Positions 47,355 to 56,983 of a stretch of 64,000 nucleotides of DNA are shown here, piece after piece. Under the pieces are notes generated by a model, which worked only from the letters and a program-made list of their open reading frames with translations, did no database searches and had not been told where the DNA came from. The stretch's first letter is position 1; each line of letters opens with the position of its first letter. The translations under genes were made by a program, and so were the position numbers. Source of the DNA: Psychrobacter sp. LV10R520-6 (lineage in GTDB: Bacteria; Pseudomonadota; Gammaproteobacteria; Pseudomonadales; Moraxellaceae); contig NZ_LT900024.1 of assembly GCF_900182925.1 (NCBI RefSeq), forward strand, positions 1,116,001-1,180,000. Direction: 5' to 3'.

Positions 47355-49037
47355 CTAGAAGGAGGTACGACGATAGTTGCGGTATTTGGGTAACCAGAAA
47401 TTAGCTTTTAATCGACGTTCAAAATTTTCTGCCGTTACAGGTAATGCTAATCTATCTTCAATCGCTTGTAGTGCAACTGCACAGGCTATTTTTTCACTGA
47501 TCTCTTTAATGACTTTGATTGGAGGCAATAGTGCGCCTGGTGCTTTTTTATATTCCATTGATACATCTGCAAGTGCTTGGCTTGCGGCCATTAGCATATT
47601 ATCGCTGATGCCCGTCGCACGTGATGCTAAAACACCTAGGCCAATACCTGGAAATATATAACTGTTATTACACTGAGAAACTTCGAAAGACTGACCTTCA
47701 AAAGTTGTATTAGGAAAAGGGCTACCTGTTGCAATAATTGCCTTACCTTTGCTCCAGTTAGTCACTTCTTGTGGTGTTGCTTCAACACGAGACGTTGGGT
47801 TTGAAAGCGGTAATACAATTGGATTCTCAGTATTAACACATAAAGCTTCGATCACCTCTTGTGTAAATAGACCTTTTTGTCCGCTTACACCAAACAATAC
47901 TGTTATTTTTGCTTGTTTAACCACTTGCGCTAAACCGAGTTTCTGACTCTTATCCCAACTTTCAATAGCTGATTCTTTTTGCACTAACGGTGCTTGGAAT
48001 TTTTGTAGCTCTGTCATGCTATCAGTTAGCAAACCATAACGGTCAACCATAAATACTTGTTTACGCGCCTGCTCTTCCGTTAAACCTTCACGCTGCATTT
48101 GGCGAATAATATGCTCTGCGATACCACAACCAGCTGATCCTGCACCCAAAAATGCTATTTTTTGTTGACTAAGTTTTTGACCTTTGTTTAAACAAGCTGC
48201 AATCAATGTACCGACTGAAACAGCAGCGGTCCCTTGAATATCATCATTAAAGCAACATAGCTGATCACGATATTTATTCAATAATGGTGTGGCGTTCGTT
48301 TGTGCAAAATCTTCAAATTGTAATAATACCTCTGGCCAACGCCGTTTAACAGCTTGAATAAATAAGTCTACAAATTCATTGTATTCATCACCAGAAATTC
48401 GTGGATTTCTCCAGCCCATGTACATAGGGTCGTCAATTAACTGTTGATTATTGGTGCCTACATCTAATAAAATTGGTAGACAATAAGCAGGGCTAATACC
48501 ACCACAAGCTGTATATAGAGCTAATTTACCAATTGGGATTCCCATTCCTCCAATGCCTTGATCTCCTAAGCCCAATATACGTTCACCGTCAGTGACAACA
48601 ATCACTTTTACTTTTTGTTTGGTTGCATTTTGCAGCATGTCATCAATTTTATGGCGCTCAGGATAAGAGATAAATAAACCACGTTTACGGCGATAAATTT
48701 TAGAGAATTTTTCACAAGCTTGGCCAACCGTTGGTGTATATATCAACGGCATAACTTCCTCAATATGCTGCTCAACCAAATGATGGAATAACGTCTCATT
48801 TGTATCTTGTATATTACGCAGATAAATATGCTTATCCATATCGCTAGTAAATGAGCAAAGTTGATGATAAGCGCGTAATGATTGCTCTTCGATCGTCTCA
48901 ATGTTGTGAGGTAATAAACCTGTTAAATTAAAGCTGTCACGTTCTTCTGATGAAAAAGCGCTACCCTTATTTAACAAAGAGGTTTCTAATAGTGCTGGCC
49001 CAGCAAAGGGAATATATAACGGACGTTTATTTGGCAT
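47355..49037 (-). CDS. maeA: NAD-dependent malic enzyme
   Basis: 560 aa, usual length for the SfcA/MaeA type. Motifs: [12 protein letters not shown] (about residue 102), [29 protein letters not shown] site V (about 150-170), catalytic Lys in [19 protein letters not shown] (about 260) and the NAD-binding [13 protein letters not shown] (about 295). It decarboxylates malate to pyruvate with NAD. The start ATG 49037 ([11 protein letters not shown]) is the family start. It is isolated between repeats R1 and R2 and a MITE, consistent with a mobile cassette. Confidence 0.92.
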   Translation of the reverse strand: MPNKRPLYIPFAGPALLETSLLNKGSAFSSEERDSFNLTGLLPHNIETIEEQSLRAYHQLCSFTSDMDKHIYLRNIQDTNETLFHHLVEQHIEEVMPLIYTPTVGQACEKFSKIYRRKRGLFISYPERHKIDDMLQNATKQKVKVIVVTDGERILGLGDQGIGGMGIPIGKLALYTACGGISPAYCLPILLDVGTNNQQLIDDPMYMGWRNPRISGDEYNEFVDLFIQAVKRRWPEVLLQFEDFAQTNATPLLNKYRDQLCCFNDDIQGTAAVSVGTLIAACLNKGQKLSQQKIAFLGAGSAGCGIAEHIIRQMQREGLTEEQARKQVFMVDRYGLLTDSMTELQKFQAPLVQKESAIESWDKSQKLGLAQVVKQAKITVLFGVSGQKGLFTQEVIEALCVNTENPIVLPLSNPTSRVEATPQEVTNWSKGKAIIATGSPFPNTTFEGQSFEVSQCNNSYIFPGIGLGVLASRATGISDNMLMAASQALADVSMEYKKAPGALLPPIKVIKEISEKIACAVALQAIEDRLALPVTAENFERRLKANFWLPKYRNYRRTSF

Positions 49038-49118
49038 AATAAAATCTTCTTAGTAAAGGCGTATAAGGCGTATGGTGGTACAAAGTTAATTGTTTAAATA
49101 TTTTTACCAATTCATTAT

Positions 49119-49381
49119 GGCGTGTTGAACATTCACAAATAGATACTACTGATAGCTAAAATAGTTCCAGATAAGGCGAAAATTGAAGATAATGCAGGTG
49201 CCTTAGCTAGATTTGTAACACAGTCTGGGGTTATTTTAGCATCAGCTCGAAGAGACAGGACTCTTTTTTGCCGCTACTTTGCCAAAAATATCCACTTAGA
49301 ATAACTAAACTAGATATTTTTAATCTTGAATCGACTAAAAAATAGTCTCTGTCAGTGCCATGGTCGAATGTTCAACACGCC
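49119..49381. mobile_element. 263-bp MITE with perfect 16-bp inverted repeats
   Basis: GGCGTGTTGAACATTC (49119-49134) returns as its exact complement at 49366-49381. There is no ORF inside. TA lies one base outside each end, which suggests a TA target duplication. It is probably a non-autonomous relative of an IS5- or IS630-type element; no parent is in the window. Confidence 0.75.
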
Positions 49382-49743
49382 CTAAATAACAAAAATTATT
49401 TAAATTTATGTCTTTATCTAACTTTCTTAAAATTATTCAAACTAGCACACTTAAGGGTTGATACCCATAAGAAATTAAATATCTTTCATAAGCCCTCAGC
49501 ATTGATGATGAAGTGGTCGTTTTATTGCTTAGATTAACATATGAAGTGCAATTTCAGAGAGCAGGTGAAAAAAAGACCTAGATGCACTAGCATCAAAGCC
49601 GCTATCCACCGCCAAAGTGAGATTGCAACCATGAGCTATACACATCTAAGCCTAGGTGAACGGTATTAGATTTATACTTTCTATTTTTCTTAGGTAATAT
49701 TATTGATATTGGGGTTTGAAGACATGATCACGCGTGACCATCT
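49382..49743. other. Non-coding stretch with an IS30 start fragment and repeat R2
   Basis: At about 49632-49670 the sequence reads EIATMSYTHLSLGERY then TAG. MSYTHLSLxERY is the usual N-terminus of IS30-family transposases, so this is a truncated IS30 start. Repeat R2 follows at 49684-49720. Nothing else recognised. Confidence 0.55.
49684..49720 (-). repeat. ~37-bp repeat R2
   Basis: Second copy of the TTCAAACCCCAATATC…ACCTAAG repeat, 24 bp after the stop of the alcohol dehydrogenase gene. No strong stem-loop beside it. Confidence 0.7.
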
Positions 49744-50868
49744 CTACTTACGTTCAGCAATTCTGACAATTGGTTTTAAGGTAATGCCTTCATGACTGTC
49801 TATTGCTGCTTGATTAATATCTTTGAAGTCGTAGAATTTAATCAGTTTGTCAAAAGGAAACTTGCCTTGTTGGTATAGTGTGACTAACTCAGGGATAAAC
49901 TTCTTGGGTGAGCTACTTCCTTCGACAACCCCAATAATAGACTTGCCTCCTAACAGTAAATCATTGACATCAAACTCAGCGTTGGTACCTAATTGTGGTG
50001 CACCCACTACGGCTATTTTTCCCAAAATACCAAGGGCATCTACACCTTGCTTCAAAATCTCAGGCCGTCCCGTAGATTCAATAGCGAAATTAACACCACC
50101 ACCAGTAATTTCTTTGATAGCTTCTATAGGATCTTGCTCTTTACTGTTGATCACGTGTGTGGCACCTAGTTCCTGCGCCAGCTTCAAACGAGATTCGACG
50201 ATATCTACGGCAATAATAATGGTTGCGCCACACAGTTTTGCTGCAAGTAGCGCACTTAGGCCTACAGCACCTGCCCCCCAAGTCACAAAGCTACTCGCTG
50301 GTGTGACCTTTAGAGCGTTGATAGATGCCCCAGCGCCTGTTTGAATGCCGCACCCTAGAGGTCCTAATAATGCAATATCGACATCCTTATCAACTTTGAC
50401 TGCATTATTCTCACGACTCAAGGCATAAGTTGCAAAAGAGGATTGAGCGAAAAAATGATCATGAACTGCTTGGTCATCATGGGTACAAATCGCATTATGT
50501 CCTTCTGGGTCTGCACCGCTAAAATTGCGCCCAAAAAAGTCCGAACAATACGCAGGGTTTCCTGTAATACATTGCGTACATTTTCCGCAGTAACCATAAG
50601 TTAGAACCACATGGTCTCCAACCTGTAAATCAGTGACATTAGGCCCTATAGCATCGACAATACCTGATCCTTCGTGACCAAGCACTGCTGGCAGCGGAAC
50701 TGGATAATACTGATCACGCACAATCAAATCGGTATGGCACATCCCTGTTGCAATCACTTTGACTAGGACCTCATCGCCTTCGGGTGCACGTATTTTTAAC
50801 TCCTTTAATTCAAAATCAGCACCTTTACATGCCGTCACTGCTGCCGTGATATCTTTCATGTCTTTCAT
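49744..50868 (-). CDS. Zinc-dependent aryl-alcohol dehydrogenase (AreB/XylB-like)
   Basis: 374 aa MDR protein. Catalytic zinc site GMCHTD (about residue 43) and GHEGSGIV (about 66), structural zinc cysteines GYCGKCTQCITGNPAYC (about 93-110), cofactor site WGAGAVGLSALLAAKLCGA (about 203). It resembles benzyl-alcohol dehydrogenases AreB/XylB that oxidise aromatic alcohols to aldehydes. It pairs with the aldehyde dehydrogenase 33 bp upstream on the same strand. Exact substrate uncertain. Start ATG 50868 (MKDMKDITA) or 50859. Confidence 0.87.
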   Translation of the reverse strand: MKDMKDITAAVTACKGADFELKELKIRAPEGDEVLVKVIATGMCHTDLIVRDQYYPVPLPAVLGHEGSGIVDAIGPNVTDLQVGDHVVLTYGYCGKCTQCITGNPAYCSDFFGRNFSGADPEGHNAICTHDDQAVHDHFFAQSSFATYALSRENNAVKVDKDVDIALLGPLGCGIQTGAGASINALKVTPASSFVTWGAGAVGLSALLAAKLCGATIIIAVDIVESRLKLAQELGATHVINSKEQDPIEAIKEITGGGVNFAIESTGRPEILKQGVDALGILGKIAVVGAPQLGTNAEFDVNDLLLGGKSIIGVVEGSSSPKKFIPELVTLYQQGKFPFDKLIKFYDFKDINQAAIDSHEGITLKPIVRIAERK

Positions 50869-50901
50869 AACTTTGCTTCCTATGGTTAATTATTAAGTTT
50901 A

Positions 50902-52356
50902 TTAAAAAGGATAGCGTGGCGCTTGAGCTTGAATGGTCATCCATTGCCACTGAGTAAATTCGTCTACATTTGCAGGGCCGCCAATACGTGTTCCGTTTCC
51001 TGACGAACCGAAGCCACCAAATGGATTCACAGTGTCATCATTGACGGTTTGATCGTTGATATGTAGTAGGCCCACATTTAATTGTTGTCCAAGCTGTATG
51101 CCTCGACCCACATTTGAGGTGATTATACCTGCAGAGAGTCCATAGTCCCCATCGTTTGCCAATTCGATAGCCTGATCATCGCTACTAAAAGACAGTAAGA
51201 CTGCCACTGGACCAAAAATTTCTTTACTAAAAATAGGATTATCAGCATCAATATTTGAGAGCAGCGATGGCTCAAAAAACACCCCATTGGCATGTCCACC
51301 AATCTCAATTTTTGCGCCATGCTCGACTGCTTCATGCACTAGCTTTTCTACTTTTTGTGCTTGCTTTTCATTGATGAGCGGTCCAATCGTAACATCACTT
51401 TTAGCCGGATTACCCACTACGAAATTTTCGATTTTTTCGATGACCCTTTGTTTTACTGAATCAAAGATACTTTCATGAATCAGAATTTTTCCTGTAGTCA
51501 TACAAATCTGTCCTGAATGCAAAAAGGCACCCCATGCAATGTTTTCTGCAGCCAATTCAATATCAGCATCATCTAAAATAATAAGTGAGTTTTTGCCACC
51601 TAGCTCCAATGAAACTTTTTTCAATGTCTTCGCAGCATTCGCTCCGACAATACGTCCCACATCTGTTGATCCTGTGAACTGGATACTAGCAATATTTTTA
51701 TCTAATGTTAGTGCTTCACCAACTTCAGCGCCACCTGGCAATACGTGCAATAGACCCTCAGGCAAACCTGCTAATTCAAACAGGCGTGCAATGGCATAGC
51801 CACTACATACTGTTGTTCTCTCATCCGGTTTTAGTACCACGGCATTGCCTAATGCTAATGCGGGAGCAACGGCACGCAGCGCTAGATATAGAGGAAAATT
51901 AAATGGTGAAATTACCCCAACTACACCCAAAGGTAGACGCTTAGCCATACTCAATCTACCTGTTTCAGTAGGCAGTAGAGTCCCTTGATCAGCAGCAGGC
52001 AAACCTATACAATTTTTGAGTACTTGAATAGTGATACTGACTTCAAATCCTGCTTTGAGCTGTATTGAGCCACTTTCTTTCACTAGCCAATCAATCACTT
52101 CTGCTTGGTTTTCACTTAGGAGCTGAACTGCTTTTTCAAATACTTGTTGGCGCTCTTTATAACTCGATGACCACCACTTTTTCTGTGCCTTTTTTGCCTG
52201 TTGCGCTGCGACAACCACATCCTCAGCAGAGGCATAGCCAATTTCACCTAATAATTCACCAGTGGCAACTTCAATCACACGATAGGTGGATTCAGCTGGC
52301 TGCCACGTGCCATTGAAAAGTTTTTTATCCCAAACCTCGGTTGCTAATATCGACAT
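50902..52356 (-). CDS. Benzaldehyde-type aldehyde dehydrogenase (AreC/XylC-like)
   Basis: 484 aa. ALDH motifs: SPFNFPLYLALRAVAPALALGNAVVLKP (about residues 149-176), FTGSTDVGR (about 226), SLELGGKNSLI with the catalytic Glu (about 250) and SGQICMTTGK with the catalytic Cys (about 283). It resembles AreC/XylC benzaldehyde dehydrogenases. With the alcohol dehydrogenase it would turn benzyl alcohols into benzoates; the esterase AreA of the Acinetobacter operon is absent. First gene of the pair; flanked by mobile remnants. Confidence 0.87.
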   Translation of the reverse strand: MSILATEVWDKKLFNGTWQPAESTYRVIEVATGELLGEIGYASAEDVVVAAQQAKKAQKKWWSSSYKERQQVFEKAVQLLSENQAEVIDWLVKESGSIQLKAGFEVSITIQVLKNCIGLPAADQGTLLPTETGRLSMAKRLPLGVVGVISPFNFPLYLALRAVAPALALGNAVVLKPDERTTVCSGYAIARLFELAGLPEGLLHVLPGGAEVGEALTLDKNIASIQFTGSTDVGRIVGANAAKTLKKVSLELGGKNSLIILDDADIELAAENIAWGAFLHSGQICMTTGKILIHESIFDSVKQRVIEKIENFVVGNPAKSDVTIGPLINEKQAQKVEKLVHEAVEHGAKIEIGGHANGVFFEPSLLSNIDADNPIFSKEIFGPVAVLLSFSSDDQAIELANDGDYGLSAGIITSNVGRGIQLGQQLNVGLLHINDQTVNDDTVNPFGGFGSSGNGTRIGGPANVDEFTQWQWMTIQAQAPRYPF

Positions 52357-52529
52357 GATGACCTCTTAGAGTTTGTTTATGCCAATTGTTGGCAGAACTA
52401 TCAAAACAATCGTATTGCTTTTATAGCTGATAGTCGCAGCTTCCATATCAAAAATTTAATGTTAATTGAATCTAAAGCTTATACTTTAGTGTAAAAATTT
52501 ACTTTTCAAATCATGTACATAAGGAAAAG

Positions 52530-52856
52530 TGAACCGCCCCGGAAAGATCGGAGACTATTTTATTGGAGTCTGGTGGCTTTTGCTGACGGGATTAGACTCT
52601 CATAATATATCGATTTAAACTCAAATGGCGACACATGACCAATCGCACTGTGCAAGCGCTTTTTATTGAACCAATCTATCCGATCTAGGGTTACAAGCTC
52701 TATGTCGTTCAGACCCTACCACTTGTCTTTCAAATAATGAATTATCTCAGTTTGATACAAGCCATTGACCGTTTCGGCTAAAGCATTGTCGTATGAGTCA
52801 CCGGTTGTGCCAACAGACCTGCAGCAAGCAGTCTCTGACAAACTCGGGGCGGTTCA
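52530..52856. mobile_element. Miniature IS3-family deletion derivative (~327 bp)
   Basis: Both ends carry TGAACCGCCCCG-type inverted repeats (52530-52556 and 52831-52856, about 20 of 26 matching). The inside encodes only an OrfB end on the minus strand (ALAETVNGLYQTE, WFNKKRLHSAIGHVSP) with a TAG. It is related to the fragments at 43529-43965. It could be moved by an intact relative. Confidence 0.75.
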
Positions 52857-53080
52857 TATCGTAATTATGACTGTATGACCTAATGATAACGAAAACGGAT
52901 ACCATAAAATCTCTGCTCTACTCACTTTGCAGCATTAAATTTGTGAGTTAATTTCAGTAGCGACTCAATTTTAATAGTAGTACAAAAGTTGCTAATGCTA
53001 TATTAAATATGAGTTAGCAACCTTTTTTGTATCTAGTATTTTACTTAGGCGATGTTGTTAATACTGGGGTTTGACCATAG
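52857..53080. other. Ghost integrase locus with repeat R3
   Basis: 52857-52906 resembles the promoter region of integrase 2 (both end GGATACC.TAAAATC, the last bases before the integrase ATG). From about 52910 the sequence resembles the DNA downstream of integrase 2 (CTACTCACTTT, CGCTACTGA…TTTA, stem-loop, R). The gene itself is absent. R3 occupies 53039-53074; a stem-loop with GTTGCTAA/TTAGCAAC arms is at 52987-53021. Confidence 0.65.
53039..53074 (-). repeat. ~37-bp repeat R3
   Basis: Third copy. Its first bases (minus sense) are the last codons of the fumC fragment (VKPQY then TAA). Confidence 0.7.
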
Positions 53081-53286
53081 TGCTAGAGGATAAAATTGTC
53101 GCCAGCTCTTCATTACTTAGCAGCTGCTCTTTTCTGACCAATTCAGCAGTACCTGAGCCGCTGAGCAAGGCTTGGCCCGCAATGCGGCTGGTGTTGTCGT
53201 ATCCAATATGTGGTACCAGAGCGGTCACAATGCCAATACTGTTTTCTACGTGTTGTGCGCAACGCTTTTCATTGGTAGTAATGCCC
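53058..53286 (-). pseudogene. fumC: Fumarase class II (FumC) C-terminal fragment
   Basis: About 75 codons remain: GITTNEKRC, SIGIVTALVPHIGYDNTSRIA, LLSNEELATIL, ending TMVKPQY. This is the C-terminal domain of class II fumarases; aspartase is a less likely alternative. The rest of the gene is missing beyond 53286. The 3' end overlaps repeat R3, which may mean that the repeat derives from a fumC 3' end used as an insertion site. Confidence 0.75.
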
Positions 53287-53402
53287 TAAATACATAGCTC
53301 AAAGTGGCTTATATATATTTATTTAACATCAACGCGTGGTTCTACTTGTAGTAAATATTAAATTTAACCAGTTCAACAGTTTTTAAGATTTATGCGAGCC
53401 GC

Positions 53403-54329
53403 TTATTGTAAGCAGCCATTTTTAGGAATGATATCAGGCGGAAGATCGTTTTCTCCTAGTGCTTCCAATAGATTGATTTCGATAGTGCGCGACAGAGCAG
53501 TAAGTGGCAAATGATTAGCGGCCACGCCAAAAGGATCTGTCATCTCTTCACTGAGCGCATCCAGACCAAAAAAAGTATAGGCAATTACGCCACAGACTAA
53601 AGGGGTGGCCCAACCCAAAGAAGATGACAAGCTAAAAGGCAACATAAAGCAATATAAATAAGTAGTGCGATGGACCAATAGGGTATAAGCAAATGGTAGT
53701 GGCGTATTTTGAATCCGCTCGCAGGCAGCCAAGACTACAGTCATAGAAGTAAGACGTTCATCCATGTTTTGTATCATAAGATCCGATGATAATTGCTGGC
53801 GTCGACTGTAACCGAGCTTCTTGCCCATCAACCGCAGCAGATACTCGGGTAGATTTCTCGCTTGGCGCATGCTGATGTGATGCTCTGGTTCTACAAACCG
53901 GTCAACGTCCTGCCACGGCGAAGTATTACGAAGTCGATGCCGTAAGGCGTGAGTAAAAGCAATGGTAAGGTGGATCATACACTGCTGAGTATGCCGTCCG
54001 GTCTCAGTTTCCTCATTTATAAAAGAAAGTACTTGGCGTGTCAGGCTACGAGCATCAAATACTAACTGGCCCCATAACCCTCGACCCTCCCACCAGCGTT
54101 GATAGCTAGCATTGTTACGAAAGCCGAGAAACAATGATAAAGCAATCCCTAGCAAGGTGAAGGGCGCTGTACTATAAGATGAAAAAGAGCTTGGAATCCA
54201 ATGCTGAACAGCTGATATTAAGGCACTGAGCAGGGTGATGAATAAAATTTGGGGATAAATATGAGGGATTACAGAACCGCGCAAGGTAAAAAGTATTTTG
54301 AATGCATTCGGTTTTTGCCAGACAATCAT
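53403..54329 (-). CDS. Bestrophin-family membrane protein
   Basis: 308 aa. FLGFRNNASYQRWWEGRGLWGQLV (about residues 68-92) is the bestrophin/UPF0187 signature; four membrane segments are visible. Bacterial members form pentameric ion channels. The C-terminal DPFGVAANHLPL (about 270) is also conserved. It is complete, and ATG 54329 is the family-like start. An IS1-family element lies 110 bp upstream and may have changed its promoter. Confidence 0.88.
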   Translation of the reverse strand: MIVWQKPNAFKILFTLRGSVIPHIYPQILFITLLSALISAVQHWIPSSFSSYSTAPFTLLGIALSLFLGFRNNASYQRWWEGRGLWGQLVFDARSLTRQVLSFINEETETGRHTQQCMIHLTIAFTHALRHRLRNTSPWQDVDRFVEPEHHISMRQARNLPEYLLRLMGKKLGYSRRQQLSSDLMIQNMDERLTSMTVVLAACERIQNTPLPFAYTLLVHRTTYLYCFMLPFSLSSSLGWATPLVCGVIAYTFFGLDALSEEMTDPFGVAANHLPLTALSRTIEINLLEALGENDLPPDIIPKNGCLQ

Positions 54330-54439
54330 GTCAGCTTCCTATCGATGGGGTTGGTATGCGCAGTATCAAATACGTGATTTGATCAATGATATGGTTACCC
54401 AAATTATTGAGACAATTGTGATTGGCAATTTTAGCATTA

Positions 54440-55238
54440 GGTGGTGTATCAAAAAGTATGCTGAGGCATTAAGGAAGGGTGACAGCCGGAGCAAGATGTT
54501 ATATTTGAGGTTATGAAGACACAAATAAATATCAATTGCCCCGACTGTCACAGCACCAGTTTAAAGAAAAACGGTATAAAAAGCTATGGCAAGCAAAACT
54601 ACCAATGCAAAGACTGTAAACGTCAATTCATTGGCGACCACGCCATTACCTATCAGGGTTGCCACTCTAAAATAGAGCATAAGATACGACTGATGATAGT
54701 ACGAGGCTGTAGTGTTAGAGACATTGCCACTATCACCTCTGTCAGCATTGGCAAGATACTAAGCACCATAGGCTCATCGATCTATAAGACCTCACCAAAG
54801 CAGCATTACTACTCGCGTTTAGAAGTTGATGAGTTCTGGACATACGTACGTTGCAAGAAGCAGAAGGTATGGTTAATCTACGCCTATGACCGTGATACTA
54901 GTGAGATTGTTGCCCATGTTTGGGGTAAACGTGATTTAGCCACGGCCAGAGCGCTTCGAGCTCGTCTTAAGAAACTTAAGGTGAGCTATTCAATCAGCAT
55001 GGACAACTGGGATAGCTTTAAAACCGCCTTCAAGGCAGACCCTAAGCAGATTGGTAAAAGATATACTGTTGGCATAGAAGGTAATAATTGCCGTTTAAGA
55101 CACCGATTGAAACGCGCTTTTAGAAAGACCTGTGCTTTTTCTAAGAAGCTTGATAATCATTTTAAGACATTCAATATGGTGTTCTTTTATATCAACTATG
55201 GCTTCGTCTAATGCCAGCATACTTTTTGAAACACCACC
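54440..55238 (+). mobile_element. IS1-family insertion sequence (~799 bp)
   Basis: Terminal inverted repeats GGTGGTGT(A/T)TCAAAAAGTA (54440 and, reversed, 55238) extend about 25 bp with one mismatch early. It carries one transposase gene. No clear target duplication is seen. Confidence 0.88.
54513..55211 (+). CDS. IS1-family transposase (single ORF)
   Basis: 232 aa. An N-terminal zinc ribbon (CPDC…CKDCKRQF, about residues 9-35) and HTH (VRDIATITSVSIGKIL) precede a DDE domain with LEVDEFWTYV (Asp, about 103), SMDNWDSF (about 168) and GIEGNNCRLRHRLKRAFRKT (about 190). All in one frame, unlike classical IS1 with insA/insB frameshift. Complete. Confidence 0.9.
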   Translation: MKTQININCPDCHSTSLKKNGIKSYGKQNYQCKDCKRQFIGDHAITYQGCHSKIEHKIRLMIVRGCSVRDIATITSVSIGKILSTIGSSIYKTSPKQHYYSRLEVDEFWTYVRCKKQKVWLIYAYDRDTSEIVAHVWGKRDLATARALRARLKKLKVSYSISMDNWDSFKTAFKADPKQIGKRYTVGIEGNNCRLRHRLKRAFRKTCAFSKKLDNHFKTFNMVFFYINYGFV

Positions 55239-55266
55239 AATTACTTAGAATTGAAACCATCAAAAA

Positions 55267-55352
55267 AACCCTTTATGCTATTGTTTACATAGCGTAAAGG
55301 GTTTGATTCATGCTTTTTTCCCTAGGTGAAGTTATCGATATTGGGGTTTGAA
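55267..55352 (-). repeat. ~37-bp repeat R4 with stem-loop
   Basis: R4 core is at 55315-55352. Beside it is a long stem-loop (55266-55304; arms AAACCCTTTATGCTA/TAGCGTAAAGGGTTT, one mismatch). It lies downstream of the porin gene. Confidence 0.7.
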
Positions 55353-55407
55353 CTGTTTTATAAATCTAAAATAACGCAATATTCAACTCTGAACTTAAAT
55401 ATTCAGT

Positions 55408-56412
55408 TTAGAAATTATATTTAGCCATTACTTCAACTTGCTGACCTTTTTTATCGCTTCGATCTCTCCACTCAATACCAATATCTAGATCTGGTATATA
55501 TTCATAGACAAGGTTTACACTTTTTACATTCACAGAAGTATCTGCTGCATCATCTACATTAATCTCACCATAACGCATATTGCTGAGAAGTTTTTCTGTA
55601 AACTTATGTCTATATCCTACCGTGTAACCCGTTTGCGAAACAAGCTTACCATCTTCAGCATCACAATTTGGACTACTTCCAACACATACTGTGGAATAGG
55701 CGCCCATACCTTTACCGTTATATACGCTCGCATGTAGCGAATCATTACCCAAATTTAGTTTACCCGCTAAGGAGACCCCTACCCCTACATCCGAATCGTT
55801 TCCATTTTCAGCCTCACGAGCAGTTGCGGCCACGTTATAACTAAAATTAGAGATGTTATCCTTGTAGCTTATAACCATATCAGGCAGGCTAGCTTCCTCA
55901 AAAACAGGGTCTTGAGCCGTAAAACGAAGCCCCTTATAAACATAATGCAAAGTCAAATCTGGACGAATATAAGCGCCACCACCAGCGATCGTTCCCAAAC
56001 CCGTTCCCAGGAAGTCAAGCTGTTCAGTTAAAAGTGGGTAGACCGCCAAAAACTGACCATTCCAGGTTTTACCTACGGTCAAATCATCGACCTGAAAATA
56101 AGCATGACGCAATCGTAATTCTGCACCGCCCTTTTTGCCAGTGCCATAATTACCATAGAAATCCCCTTCAATAAAACCCGTTAATTTTTTATCATCTAAA
56201 GTCTTAGTGGTTTTAAAATTGATCCGAGATTGGCGTGCACTTCCTTTGAACTCAGAATCCCCTTCGTCCGGAGGATTAAATATGCCTTCCGCTTTGACAT
56301 AACCACCGATACTTAAAGTGGTGTCTCCATTTGTCACAAGCTCTATTGCTTGTGCCTGTGCGCATACCCCAAAAACGGCCAAACCAAAAGACAACTTTTT
56401 TAGATAAAGCAT
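55408..56412 (-). CDS. DcaP-like trimeric outer-membrane porin
   Basis: 334 aa with a signal peptide (about 1-22, AQAQA). IGGYVKAEG follows near residue 36, then alternating beta strands, ending in the terminal aromatic KYNF required for outer-membrane assembly. This pattern fits the DcaP family of Acinetobacter, which admits dicarboxylic acids and other anionic compounds. Neighbouring aromatic-alcohol and malate genes make a nutrient role plausible. Predicted 16-strand barrel; substrate inferred only. Confidence 0.83.
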   Translation of the reverse strand: MLYLKKLSFGLAVFGVCAQAQAIELVTNGDTTLSIGGYVKAEGIFNPPDEGDSEFKGSARQSRINFKTTKTLDDKKLTGFIEGDFYGNYGTGKKGGAELRLRHAYFQVDDLTVGKTWNGQFLAVYPLLTEQLDFLGTGLGTIAGGGAYIRPDLTLHYVYKGLRFTAQDPVFEEASLPDMVISYKDNISNFSYNVAATAREAENGNDSDVGVGVSLAGKLNLGNDSLHASVYNGKGMGAYSTVCVGSSPNCDAEDGKLVSQTGYTVGYRHKFTEKLLSNMRYGEINVDDAADTSVNVKSVNLVYEYIPDLDIGIEWRDRSDKKGQQVEVMAKYNF

Positions 56413-56562
56413 GATCTATACACTCCCTGTTTTAGTTTAAAATCCCTTTAAATTCCTTTAAATCCCGACTACTACCGTACTTTCTTTAATACCATAAATC
56501 CTGGAGCCATTTCCTTGTCCAGCACCATTTTCTTGGATAACAATACCTGCATCCTGTTTTAG

Positions 56563-56937
56563 TTAAGCCCTTCTAAAGCAGCAATAGCAGTTTTTTTGCG
56601 TCGTCGATGTTTTTTTCTGTCCACTGGCTTTATCAAGATACACCAGCACTGATTCACCGCTAGCAACAATGGTATTCAGAGCCGTGCTGTAATAACTGTA
56701 TTCATGAATCAAGCTGGTATTACCAACTTTCTTAACCCGGACCCCAATCCATAAGGTATCAGGGTAAGTCACTGGTTTAAAATAGCGACAGGATGACGCG
56801 GCCATTACTGAAAAAGACCTTGCATTGAATAGATTCAATTGACTGTTATAATGAATACGAGCATTTTGGGCGTAAGTGTAATAAACCACATTATTGACAT
56901 GACCAAAAGAATCCATATCACCCCACTATACTTGTTG
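56563..56937 (-). pseudogene. Acyl-CoA thioesterase (4HBT family) remnant
   Basis: MDSFGHVNNVVYYTYAQNAR is the hot-dog active-site segment, with the catalytic Asp region GDMDS upstream. The N-terminus is lost at the IS end (56938), with a TAG three codons before WGDMDS. Near 56598 a one-base change in an A-run shifts the end: the alternative frame gives DDAKKTAIAALEGLN and a proper stop. So it is truncated and frameshifted. Confidence 0.75.
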
Positions 56938-56983
56938 TGAGCTATGCTGTCAATCCCGTAGAAACTAACTTGGGAGATTTTGA

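Noticed and set aside
53071..53289. Plus-strand ORF in this interval
   Set aside because: The minus strand clearly encodes a fumarase C-terminus; the plus ORF is its shadow.
47144..55352. Integron attC sites as an explanation for repeats R1-R4
   Set aside because: The GTTRRRY/RYYYAAC core pairs are not present and no IntI-type integrase is seen.
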